DNA of 31,979 nucleotides from CAYHSW01 sp964431075 (GTDB lineage Bacteria > Patescibacteriota > Microgenomatia > JAMCZE01). The stretch spans positions 1 through 31,979 of the forward strand of contig CAYSID010000012.1 in NCBI GenBank assembly GCA_964431075.1, in the 5' to 3' direction. How positions within the stretch are numbered: the stretch's first letter is position 1; each line of letters opens with the position of its first letter. Under the pieces are notes generated by a model, which did not search any database, was not told the DNA's origin, and saw nothing but the letters and a program-made list of their open reading frames with translations. Shown here one piece after another: positions 16,782 to 23,674 of this stretch. A program made the position numbers and the translations under genes.

Positions 16782-17643
16782 TATTATTATTTTGAATCAC
16801 AACACAAAAACACTTTTAAAGCGGTGTTTAGGGTCTATTTCTTACGACTGCCAAATAATCGTTGTTGATAATAATTCATCGGACGGGTCGGTGGCGATGG
16901 TCGAAAAAGAGTTTTCAAAAGTGGAAGTAATAAAAAGAACCGTTAATGATGGTTATACCCGGGGCAATAACGCGGCAAGAAAATTTGCGAAAGGGGAATA
17001 TGTTTTATTTTTAAATTCTGATACGAAGGCCTTTCCGGACACAATTTCAACGATGGTGAAATTTATGGATACAGATCCAAAAATCGGTGTCTCCACCTGC
17101 TTAACCGAGTTACCAAACGGCAAACTTTACTATGCCTGCCATCGGGGTTTTCCGTCTCCCTGGAATTCTTTGTGTTATTTTACCGGTCTATCAAAACTAT
17201 TTCCTAAAGTTAAATTTTTAAATGGATATACGATGAACTATGAACGGTTATCTACTACCCACCCGATTGACGCTTGCTCGGGAACCTTTTTGCTGACCCG
17301 CCGCCGGTTGCTTGAGAAAATCGGTTGGTTCGACGAAGACTATTTTTCCTATGGTGAGGATTTGGAAATGTGCTATCGGGTTAAAGAATTAGGTTACAAA
17401 GTCATGTTTAACCCGGATGTTAAAATAATTCATTATTGGGGAGCCACCTCCGGTTTGAAATCAACTTCTAAAAAAATAGCTTTTCAAGACGAGGAAAATA
17501 AAAATAGATGGAACCTCGCCCGTTACGAAGCGATGAAAATTTTTTATGACAAACACTATCGTGAACAATATAGTGAACTTTTTAGATGGGTAGTTTTTAG
17601 GGGGATTGATGTAATGAATAAACTTAGAAAGGGGAAAGATTAG
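16762..17643 (+). CDS. GT2-family glycosyltransferase (rhamnosyltransferase/WbbL-like)
   Basis: A 293-residue GT-A enzyme. Motifs: LSIIILNHNTKTLLKRCL (residues about 5-22), VVDNNSSDGS (about 34-43), FLNSDT (about 76-81), IDACSGTFLLTRRRLLEKIG (about 156-175), then FDEDYFSYGEDLEMCYRVKE, the canonical ED-containing block of WbbL-like rhamnosyltransferases. KIIHYWGATSG follows. ATG 16762 is preferred over 16723 because the family N-terminus begins there. It shares one base with the next gene (TAGTG). Rhamnose as donor is a family-level guess. Confidence 0.87.
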   Translation: MKQPKLSIIILNHNTKTLLKRCLGSISYDCQIIVVDNNSSDGSVAMVEKEFSKVEVIKRTVNDGYTRGNNAARKFAKGEYVLFLNSDTKAFPDTISTMVKFMDTDPKIGVSTCLTELPNGKLYYACHRGFPSPWNSLCYFTGLSKLFPKVKFLNGYTMNYERLSTTHPIDACSGTFLLTRRRLLEKIGWFDEDYFSYGEDLEMCYRVKELGYKVMFNPDVKIIHYWGATSGLKSTSKKIAFQDEENKNRWNLARYEAMKIFYDKHYREQYSELFRWVVFRGIDVMNKLRKGKD

Positions 17644-18719
17644 TGGGGATTGGAATTGATGCGAGATTGTGGAATGAGACGGGGGTAGGGAGGTATATTC
17701 GCGCGCTGTTTAAATACTTGCCTCACGATCGGAAATTTGTCTGGTTTTTAAACTCTCCAACTTACGAACAGTTAGGAATGCCAAAGAACTGGAAAAAAGT
17801 CAGATGCAATGTCCGCTGGCACACATTTGCCGAGCAAATTAAGATGCCGATTTTATTTTACAAAGAAAATCTTGATTTACTCCATGTTCCCTATGTCAAT
17901 TTCCCTTTGTTTTATTTTAAAAAAACCGTCTCCACAATTCATGATTTAATCCCCGACCATTTTCGCACCGGCCGGGCGACGACTTTACCTTGGTGGTTTT
18001 TTGAAATTAAAAAGCTGGGATATAAATTTCTGGTTTGGCTTGCAACTGTTCGGGCAGAAAAAATTTTTACTCTGTCAAATGATGCTAAAAATGAGCTCAT
18101 TTCTCATTACCATGTCGATCCTAAAAAAATAGTTTTTACCTATGAATCTGGAGGATTAGAGGGGGGTAAAGTTAATACTACCGATCAAATGAAAAAATTA
18201 AAACCATATATTTTATATGTTGGCAATGCCCACCCGCACAAGAACGTGGAAAATTTGATAAAGGCAACCCGGATTTTAAAAAAAAGACTGGTTATTGTCG
18301 GTTATGATGAGTTTTTTCAGAAGAGATTGCCGAAATCAAAATATGTAAAGATCGTCGGTGAAGTGCCGAACTCAGAAATTGTCGGTTGGTATAAAAATGC
18401 CGAGGCATTTGTCAGTGCATCAAAGATGGAGGGATTTGGCATTCCCCCGCTGGAGGCCATGTCCGTCGGCTGTCCGGTAATTTTATCGGATATTCCCGTG
18501 TTTCACGAAATTAATGGAGAGGCGGTGGAGTATTTTGATCATACCGACCCTGCAAAGATTGCTGCCAAGGTAAAAGAAGTTTTGGCCAATAAAAAAAGAT
18601 TGAAAGAGATGATTTCTTCAGGCTATAAACAGTCTGCAAGATATAGTTGGAAGAAAATGACATATGAGACTTTTGAAACATACTCGAGTGTCATTCCGGG
18701 CTTAACCCGGAATCTATAA
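17643..18719 (+). CDS. GT4-family glycosyltransferase whose 3' end is a palindromic repeat
   Basis: A 358-residue GT-B enzyme starting with GTG at 17643, sharing a base with the previous TAG. MGIGIDARLWNETGVGRYIR is the typical mannosyltransferase (WbaZ/MtfB-like) opening; TIHDLIPDHF, KIFTLSNDAKNELI, YVGNAHPHKNVENLIKA and MEGFGIPPLEAMSVGCPVI (E-x7-E) follow in order. The last residues, SVIPGLTRNL, are read from an ATTCCGGG/CCCGGAAT palindrome (18693-18713) and do not belong to the family fold; the family part ends near residue 347. The repeat probably inserted at or just before the old stop. Donor sugar unknown. Confidence 0.87.
   Translation: MGIGIDARLWNETGVGRYIRALFKYLPHDRKFVWFLNSPTYEQLGMPKNWKKVRCNVRWHTFAEQIKMPILFYKENLDLLHVPYVNFPLFYFKKTVSTIHDLIPDHFRTGRATTLPWWFFEIKKLGYKFLVWLATVRAEKIFTLSNDAKNELISHYHVDPKKIVFTYESGGLEGGKVNTTDQMKKLKPYILYVGNAHPHKNVENLIKATRILKKRLVIVGYDEFFQKRLPKSKYVKIVGEVPNSEIVGWYKNAEAFVSASKMEGFGIPPLEAMSVGCPVILSDIPVFHEINGEAVEYFDHTDPAKIAAKVKEVLANKKRLKEMISSGYKQSARYSWKKMTYETFETYSSVIPGLTRNL
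18693..18713 (+). repeat. ATTCCGGG-N5-CCCGGAAT palindrome inside the end of a coding sequence
   Basis: A perfect 8-base inverted repeat with a five-base centre (CTTAA). With its flanks it resembles the widespread GTCATTCCGGGCTTGACCCG-type dispersed repeat known from many bacterial genomes, which often adds a VIPGLTR-like tail to proteins. It is unrelated in sequence to the ACACACC palindromes elsewhere in this window. No T-tract follows. Resemblance to the dispersed family is from memory. Confidence 0.7.
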
Positions 18720-18736
18720 AAATAATTTATATAGAT

Positions 18737-19798
18737 ATGAAGACAGCCTTGGTTTATGACCGGATAAATAAGTTTGGGGGAGCGGAGAGGGTTTTATTGG
18801 CGTTGCACGAGATATTTCCGCGCGCGCCGCTGTATACCTCCGTCTATGATCCTGTTGCGGCGCCGTGGGCCAAAGATTTCGATATCAGAACGTCTTTTAT
18901 ACAAAAACTGCCTCTGCCAAAAACGGCGCATGAATATTATCCGTTTCTGATGGGACCGGCCTTTGAGACTTTTAGTTTTGATGACTATGATCTGGTAATT
19001 TCCGTCACTCACGAGTTTGCCAAGGCCATAATTACTAAGCCTAAGACGAAACATATTTGCTATTGTTTAACTCCAACAAGCTATTTGTGGAGTGGATATG
19101 ATCAATATTTTTTCAATAAACCTTTGTCGAAATTTTTATCAAAACCACTGATAAACTATTTGAGGTGGTACGATAAAATAATTTGCCATCGGCCGGATAA
19201 ATATATTGCCATTTCAAAAACAGTGCAATCCCGCATCAAATCGTACTACGGCCTTGATTCGGAGGTTATTTTTCCGCCGGTAGGTATACAGGCTGATAGG
19301 CATACAGGTAAGCAGGAAAATTTTTTCCTGATAGTTTCAAGACTTGTGCCTAATAAACGAATTGATATTGCCGTGGAAGCATTTAATAAATTGGGGCTGC
19401 CATTAAAGATTATTGGCTCAGGCCGTGAGTTTAGAAGTTTAAACAGTTTAAAATTCAAAAATATAGAGATGCTTGGTTATTTGACAGATGAAGAGGTGGC
19501 AAGGTATTATGAAAAGTGCCGCGCTGTAATAATCCCCGGCGAGGAAGACTTTAACATTGTTGCTGTTGAAGCCCAAAGTTACGGCAGACCGGTAATTGCT
19601 TATCGGGCCGGCGGGGTGACTGAGACGGTTATTGAGGGGAAAACGGGATATTTTTTTGATGAGCCGACGGCAGAAAGTTTGGTTAGGGTAGTTGGGGGAT
19701 TCAGGGAGGTTAGGGAGTCGGACTGTATAAAAAACGCGCAAAAATTTTCGAAAGAAAGGTTCAAAAGGGAGTTTTTGAAGTATGTACGAAATACTTAA
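18737..19798 (+). CDS. GT4-family glycosyltransferase (WbaZ-like)
   Basis: A 353-residue GT-B enzyme: MKTALVYDRINKFGGAERVL (acceptor loop), HICYCLTPTSYLWSGYDQYF, ISKTVQSRIKSYYG, FFLIVSRLVPNKRIDIAVEA (start of donor domain, about residue 194) and an E-x7-E motif in GEEDFNIVAVEAQSYGRPVI. The block CYCLTPTSYLW and the DFNIV wording are characteristic of the WbaZ/mannosyltransferase branch. It begins 17 bases after the previous stop, one of the few small gaps in this array, just after the CCCGGAAT palindrome. It overlaps the next gene by 17 bases. Mannose is a family-level guess. Confidence 0.87.
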   Translation: MKTALVYDRINKFGGAERVLLALHEIFPRAPLYTSVYDPVAAPWAKDFDIRTSFIQKLPLPKTAHEYYPFLMGPAFETFSFDDYDLVISVTHEFAKAIITKPKTKHICYCLTPTSYLWSGYDQYFFNKPLSKFLSKPLINYLRWYDKIICHRPDKYIAISKTVQSRIKSYYGLDSEVIFPPVGIQADRHTGKQENFFLIVSRLVPNKRIDIAVEAFNKLGLPLKIIGSGREFRSLNSLKFKNIEMLGYLTDEEVARYYEKCRAVIIPGEEDFNIVAVEAQSYGRPVIAYRAGGVTETVIEGKTGYFFDEPTAESLVRVVGGFREVRESDCIKNAQKFSKERFKREFLKYVRNT

Positions 19799-20417
19799 AA
19801 GATTACTGGATTTCTTTGGCGCTTTGTTCCTCCTTATTATTTTTTCTCCGATTATGCTTATAACTGCGGTTGCCATAAAACTTGATACCGACGGCCCGGT
19901 TTTTGCAGATATCCCGGAACGGGTCGGGAAAGATCGTAAGATGTTCAAGCTGTACAAATTCAGATCAATGATTCCCAACGCCCAAAAACTTTTAATGACT
20001 GATCCGAGATTAAAAAAACTTTTCTCGGAATATAAAAAGAATAATTACAAACTGAGGGAGGATCCGAGAGTCACGCGGGTCGGATCGTTTATTCGCAGGC
20101 ATTCCATAGATGAATTTCCTCAACTGATTAATGTTTTAATCGGCAACATGAGCCTTGTTGGTCCACGGCCTTATTATGAATTTGAAGTCAAAGAACAATC
20201 GGAAAAATTTCCGGTGGCCAAAGAGGCTTTTAAGGATGTTTTAACGGTTAAACCCGGCATTACTGGCGAATGGCAGGTTAGTGGACGAAGTGAAGTTCAA
20301 TTCGACAGGAGAATTCTTCTTGATGCCAAATATGCCAAGCAAAAAAATATTTTAAATGATATTATTATTTTATTAAAAACTCCGTTGGTGGTTATAACCG
20401 GCAAAGGAGCTTATTAA
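19782..20417 (+). CDS. Polyprenyl-phosphate sugar-1-phosphate transferase (initiating enzyme)
   Basis: A 211-residue bacterial sugar transferase. One N-terminal hydrophobic segment (FFGALFLLIIFSPIMLITAV, residues about 10-29) anchors the catalytic domain, followed by the family blocks KLYKFRSM (about 60-67), DPRVTRVGSFIRRHSIDEFP (about 89-108), NMSLVGPRPYY (about 117-127) and PGITGEWQVSGR (about 154-165). These enzymes (WcaJ, PglC, RfbP core) transfer a sugar-1-phosphate from a nucleotide sugar to undecaprenyl phosphate and so start glycan assembly on the inner membrane face. It lacks the extra helices of full-length WcaJ, as in PglC-type minimal forms. Its position near the end of the cluster fits the start of the pathway made by its neighbours. 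Confidence 0.92.
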   Translation: MYEILKRLLDFFGALFLLIIFSPIMLITAVAIKLDTDGPVFADIPERVGKDRKMFKLYKFRSMIPNAQKLLMTDPRLKKLFSEYKKNNYKLREDPRVTRVGSFIRRHSIDEFPQLINVLIGNMSLVGPRPYYEFEVKEQSEKFPVAKEAFKDVLTVKPGITGEWQVSGRSEVQFDRRILLDAKYAKQKNILNDIIILLKTPLVVITGKGAY

Positions 20418-20421
20418 ATTT

Positions 20422-22326
20422 ATGGAACCGGAGATTAATCAAATCAATCTTGAAAACCGTCCCCCGAGACGGGTTATTCCGCTGAAGAAATTATTATTTG
20501 GGGTATTAGGAGGGTTTGGGGTTTTGGGGATTTTGGGGGTGTTAGGGGCAATTTTTATTGGCCTGCCGGGCTATAAGGTTTATCAGGAGGGGATGAAAGT
20601 TTATGACTCGGCGAGAGCCATTAAGGAGGCGGCAAAAACGCAGGATATTACAAAAATACTGGAGTCGATTACCGCAACCAAATCTCAATTGGAAGTCACT
20701 AAAAATTCGCTTAGAAGTCTTGCTTGGGGAGAGAAACTTCCTCTCGTTGGCCCGTATTTTCGTGACGCCGATCATTTAATCAGCGCGGCCTCATATGCCC
20801 TCGAAGCCGGAGAAATTACCGTCAAAGCCGTCGAACCATATCAGGACCTATTGGGATTGAAAGGTAAAGGAAGTTTCACCGGCGGGACAACTGAAGAAAG
20901 AATCGCATTGGCGGTAGCCACTTTGGATAAAGTTACTCTCCAAATTGATGCTGTGGCCGAAAAAATTGACCTTTTACAAAAAGAAATGGCCGCGGTTGAT
21001 CCGAACCGATACCCTCAAAAAATTAAGACCCAGTTGTCTCAAGGGATGGATTTAATTGCTCAGGCAACGAAGTTGTTGGAGGAGGCCAAACCGTTAATCA
21101 AAGTGTTACCCAAACTGATGGGGAATGCAGGTGAGGTAAAGTATCTTGTTATTTTTCAAAATGATGCCGAAATTCGGCCGACAGGGGGTTTTATGACTGC
21201 CTACGCAGTTCTTCGCGTCGAGAAAGGAAAAATAAACCTCGATACGGCCGACGATATCTATAAACTTGACTCCACTATTACCAAAAATATTAAGCCCCCT
21301 CAGGCAATTAAAGATTATTTAAACGAGTCGGTATTTCATCTTCGCAACACGAATTTTTCCCCGGATTTTGCCAAATCGATGGAGGATTTTACTTATTTGT
21401 ACAACTCCTCCGGGGAGAAAAAGAGGTTGACAGGAATCGTAGCCATGGACACGGCGGTGTTGGTCAGAATAATGGATGTTTTGGGCCCCATTGAGGCTTA
21501 TGGAACAACTTTTACCACAAAAACTGTGCCACAGTGTGACTGTCCACAGATTATTTGGGAACTGGAAAAATATGCTGATGAACCGACCCCTTATCTTAAA
21601 AAAGAGCGCAAAGATATTATCGGAGTGCTACTGCAGTCGCTAATGCAGAAGGCGATGGGAGCTCCTAAAGATAAATGGACGCCGCTATTGGAAGCCGGTT
21701 TTAACACCATGCAGGAAAAGCATATTTTGGTCTATTTTTACGATCCGGACGCCCAGAAAGGGGTGGAAGCGTTAGGTTGGGCTGGTCGAATCAGGGCCTA
21801 TGACGGCGATTATCTACATATTAACGATGCCAATCTCAAGGGGGCTAAGTCCAATCTTTATGTTACTCAATCGGTGAAACAGGATATTAAGGTAACGGCC
21901 GAGGGGACGGAAACAACCTTAACAATTGATTACAAACATCCGCGCAAGGCCGATAATTGTTCCCTGGAGCGTAAGTCCGGACTCTGTCTTTCCGGGACCC
22001 TTTATGATTATATGCGGGTTTATTTACCAAAGGGGTCGACAATAATTGAGACAAGAGGTTTTGAAGTGAAGGGGACAAAAGAGACAAGGGGAGCAGCTTT
22101 CGAGGATTTGGAAAAGACGGTTATTGACGGCTTTTTCAGTGTTACCCCGTTGGGATTAGCCAGGATTCAGATTACCTATAAAACACCATTAAGATTTACC
22201 AATGAGTACAGAAGTTTAATTCAGAAACAGCCCGGAACAGACGCTCCTCATTATAAAGTTACCGTCAACGGCAAGACGGAGGAATTTGATTTACTTCTGG
22301 ACAAAGAGCTGGTGATTTCCCTGTGA
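20422..22326 (+). CDS. DUF4012 membrane-anchored protein
   Basis: A 634-residue protein with a short basic N-terminus, one membrane helix (residues about 25-51, rich in G, V, L and I) and a large outside part. Residues about 50-200 are helical and probably coiled; from about 235 comes the DUF4012 hallmark VIFQNDAEIRPTGGFMTAYA, with the NDAEIRPTGG motif. Four cysteines lie in two groups (VPQCDCPQ about 371-378; DNCSLERKSGLCLSG about 513-527). DUF4012 proteins are common beside exopolysaccharide genes in Actinobacteria and CPR; molecular function is unknown to me, possibly surface glycan display or processing. It starts four bases after the sugar transferase and overlaps recO as GTGA. The helix is encoded by an unusually G-rich stretch (20500-20548). 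Confidence 0.85.
   Translation: MEPEINQINLENRPPRRVIPLKKLLFGVLGGFGVLGILGVLGAIFIGLPGYKVYQEGMKVYDSARAIKEAAKTQDITKILESITATKSQLEVTKNSLRSLAWGEKLPLVGPYFRDADHLISAASYALEAGEITVKAVEPYQDLLGLKGKGSFTGGTTEERIALAVATLDKVTLQIDAVAEKIDLLQKEMAAVDPNRYPQKIKTQLSQGMDLIAQATKLLEEAKPLIKVLPKLMGNAGEVKYLVIFQNDAEIRPTGGFMTAYAVLRVEKGKINLDTADDIYKLDSTITKNIKPPQAIKDYLNESVFHLRNTNFSPDFAKSMEDFTYLYNSSGEKKRLTGIVAMDTAVLVRIMDVLGPIEAYGTTFTTKTVPQCDCPQIIWELEKYADEPTPYLKKERKDIIGVLLQSLMQKAMGAPKDKWTPLLEAGFNTMQEKHILVYFYDPDAQKGVEALGWAGRIRAYDGDYLHINDANLKGAKSNLYVTQSVKQDIKVTAEGTETTLTIDYKHPRKADNCSLERKSGLCLSGTLYDYMRVYLPKGSTIIETRGFEVKGTKETRGAAFEDLEKTVIDGFFSVTPLGLARIQITYKTPLRFTNEYRSLIQKQPGTDAPHYKVTVNGKTEEFDLLLDKELVISL
20500..20548 (+). other. G-run cluster with G-quadruplex potential
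   Basis: On the coding strand there are six G-runs of three to five bases (GGGG, GGG, GGGG, GGGG, GGGGG, GGGG), including a stretch GGGGTTTTGGGGATTTTG. Loops are 3-5 bases except the first (8). It encodes part of the DUF4012 membrane helix, 79 bases into the gene. Confidence 0.6.
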
Positions 22327-22835
22327 GAACGGCGAAATTAACCGGAATAATAATAAAAAGGTCTAATTTTGGGGACGCCTCAAAATACCTGACCGTTTTT
22401 AGCCGTGAACGGGGAAAAATTAGATTGATTGCTAAGGGAATCCGAAAAATTAAATCCCGACGCGCCTCTCATCTGGAGTTATTTAACTCAACCTCAATCC
22501 AAACATACCAAGATATTATCGTCGAGGCGAAAATAATAAATGATTATTCTAATTTAAAAGCGGGCTTAAAAACTACCGGATATTTGTTTTATTTAGCGGA
22601 AGTTTTGGATAAGATGCTGCCGGAACATGAGCCGCACGAACTTGTTTTTGATAAATTAGTTCAAAGTTTAACCGGTTTAAATAGTTTAACAAGTTTAAAA
22701 AATATTGTGGTAGAATTAATGTGGGATCTGGGTTATTTGCCAAAGGGGCAGTACCCAAAAGGATCCTTGACCGATTTTATCGAAAGCATTGTGGAGAGAA
22801 AAATTAGGAGCAAAAAATTTATTGAACAACTCTAA
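22323..22835 (+). CDS. recO: Compact RecO recombination mediator
   Basis: A 170-residue protein, GTG start overlapping the previous stop as GTGA. Residues about 1-75 form the RecO OB-fold (TAKLTGIIIKRSNFGDASKY, RGKIRLIAKGIRKIKSR), which binds single-stranded DNA and helps RecF/RecR load RecA. The helical region follows (LAEVLDKMLPEHEPHEL, ELMWDLGYLP). The usual four-cysteine zinc finger of RecO is missing: the chain goes from LGYLP almost directly to the terminal helix FIESIVERKIRSKKFIEQL, which matches the normal RecO end. The gene is therefore compact by internal loss, not cut off by the repeat that begins six bases later. About 170 residues against about 240 in E. coli. Confidence 0.85.
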   Translation: MRTAKLTGIIIKRSNFGDASKYLTVFSRERGKIRLIAKGIRKIKSRRASHLELFNSTSIQTYQDIIVEAKIINDYSNLKAGLKTTGYLFYLAEVLDKMLPEHEPHELVFDKLVQSLTGLNSLTSLKNIVVELMWDLGYLPKGQYPKGSLTDFIESIVERKIRSKKFIEQL

Positions 22836-22840
22836 ATTCG

Positions 22841-22870
22841 GTACACACCCGGTGTGTGCAGGCACGAAAA
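22841..22870 (+). repeat. Palindromic repeat copy 2 (REP-like), at the 3' side of the RAYT gene
   Basis: Core ACACACC-C-GGTGTGT (22843-22857), a 7-base perfect inverted repeat with one central base, extended by a G-C pair outside one T-G mismatch. The tail GCAGGCACGAAAA matches copy 4 (GCAGGGACGAAAA) at 12 of 13 bases. Lies between recO and the RAYT stop codon. Confidence 0.85.
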
Positions 22871-22879
22871 TATCAAATT

Positions 22880-23557
22880 TTAATCCTCGAGCATCAAATG
22901 TTTAATTCGGTCTAAAGTACGTTGATAATTAACTTGATTTTCGAGAAAAGAAACTAATTTTCCATCAGTTTTAAAATAAGTTTTAATTTCTTTGGTATTT
23001 AAAAAGGGATTTTTTGGTTCGGGCATCAAATAGTCTAGATACGAACACCAATGATAATTATTCAAATCCGAAAAGTTTTTAATAATATAGCTTGTGACGG
23101 GATTTAAATTTATGTAACGAAAAACGTGGAGTAATTGCTCTTGTGATTCAATTCTAACAGCTTTAAACATTGATTGCCACACTGCGCCAGATCTTTTGGT
23201 TTTAATATTTAAATATTTGGCATAGCTATTTTGGAAAATTCTCATAAATTTAGCCACTCCGCCGTCAACGTTTTGTTTTACCAAAAAATGTACATGATTT
23301 GGCATAAGACAGAAAGCATAAATCTCGACGAGAGTTTTATTGGAATAGAGGGTGTAAATAAAATTACTTTTCTTTTTAAAATCAAGACGGTTAAAATGGG
23401 AGAAACGAATTTGAGTGTTGATAAAACGGTAAAAGTCAATCAATTCCATTGCCCTTATATAATCATTTTTATTTTGAAAAATTGGCACTTTAGCAACACT
23501 TCTGTTACAGAGATGGTAGATTTCATGATTGATTAAAGGAGTTTTTCTGTAAGGCAT
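22880..23557 (-). CDS. REP-associated tyrosine transposase (RAYT), Y1/IS200-like
   Basis: A 225-residue HUH-superfamily nuclease. Motifs: the HUH pair in CLMPNHVHFLV (H88 and H90), the catalytic tyrosine helix in FQNSYAKYLN (Y112 or Y115), and the typical RSGAVWQSMFKAVRI followed by YINLNPV and WCSYLDYL. This order is that of the IS200/RAYT transposase_17 group; no TnpB partner is nearby. Such enzymes cut single-stranded DNA at small hairpins and form a 5'-phosphotyrosine link. It is the only credible minus-strand gene in the window and is flanked by two palindromes that are the likely substrates. A promoter with a TTGACA box partly inside the repeat flank lies upstream. All recognised residues are present, so it is probably active. 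Confidence 0.92.
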   Translation of the reverse strand: MPYRKTPLINHEIYHLCNRSVAKVPIFQNKNDYIRAMELIDFYRFINTQIRFSHFNRLDFKKKSNFIYTLYSNKTLVEIYAFCLMPNHVHFLVKQNVDGGVAKFMRIFQNSYAKYLNIKTKRSGAVWQSMFKAVRIESQEQLLHVFRYINLNPVTSYIIKNFSDLNNYHWCSYLDYLMPEPKNPFLNTKEIKTYFKTDGKLVSFLENQVNYQRTLDRIKHLMLED

Positions 23558-23563
23558 ACTTAA

Positions 23564-23592
23564 AATATAAATGACTAAACCGTATGTGTCAA
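23564..23592 (-). promoter_or_regulatory. Predicted promoter of the RAYT gene
   Basis: On the minus strand TTGACA (23592-23587) and TATATT (23569-23564) are separated by 17 bases, close to the sigma-70 consensus. The expected transcription start falls at or near the ATG (23557), suggesting a leaderless or nearly leaderless message. The -35 box lies in the conserved flank of palindrome copy 3, four bases from the hairpin. Confidence 0.6.
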
Positions 23593-23622
23593 GCTAGTAC
23601 ACACCGGGTGTGTACACGCACA
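23586..23622 (+). repeat. Palindromic repeat copy 3 (REP-like), at the 5' side of the RAYT gene
   Basis: The most complete hairpin: GTACACACC-G-GGTGTGTAC (23597-23615), a 9-base perfect inverted repeat with one central base. The upstream flank GTGTCAAGCTA matches copy 4 (GTGTCAATCTG) at 9 of 11 bases; the downstream flank ACACGCACAAG is weaker. It stands between the divergent RAYT and DUF805 genes. Confidence 0.85.
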
Positions 23623-23655
23623 AGTTTAAACAACTCAAACGATTTTAAAATATTG

Positions 23656-23664
23656 TGGTAAAAT
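23656..23664 (+). promoter_or_regulatory. Possible extended -10 element for the DUF805/glycyl-tRNA synthetase genes
   Basis: TGGTAAAAT fits an extended -10 (TGnTANAAT). No good -35 is visible. The start codon at 23675 is ten bases downstream, so the message would have almost no leader. Confidence 0.4.
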
Positions 23665-23674
23665 TATTATAGAA

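Larger units (their letters stand above)
22841..23615 (-). mobile_element. RAYT gene bracketed by two palindromes (REPtron-like unit)
   Basis: Palindrome copies 2 and 3 lie immediately outside both ends of the only minus-strand gene. The two copies have the same orientation by their tails. This layout matches RAYT loci described in Proteobacteria, in which a REP-associated tyrosine transposase is flanked by its REPs. I see no clear target-site duplication and no direct evidence that the whole unit moves. Confidence 0.6.

Noticed and set aside
18714..18734. AT-rich inverted sequence CTATA...TATAG after the GT4 gene as a terminator
   Set aside because: Weak five-base arms without G or C pairs enough for stability, and no T-tract.
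22323..22835. recO truncated by insertion of the RAYT unit
   Set aside because: The protein ends with a recognisable RecO terminal helix; the missing part is internal.
22841..22870. Palindromes as intrinsic terminators
   Set aside because: None of the four hairpins is followed by a T-tract on either strand in the right place, and copies 1 and 4 lie within co-directional gene arrays.
23231..23536. Plus-strand open frame opposite the RAYT gene
   Set aside because: The minus strand has all RAYT motifs; the plus frame resembles nothing and has no start signals.
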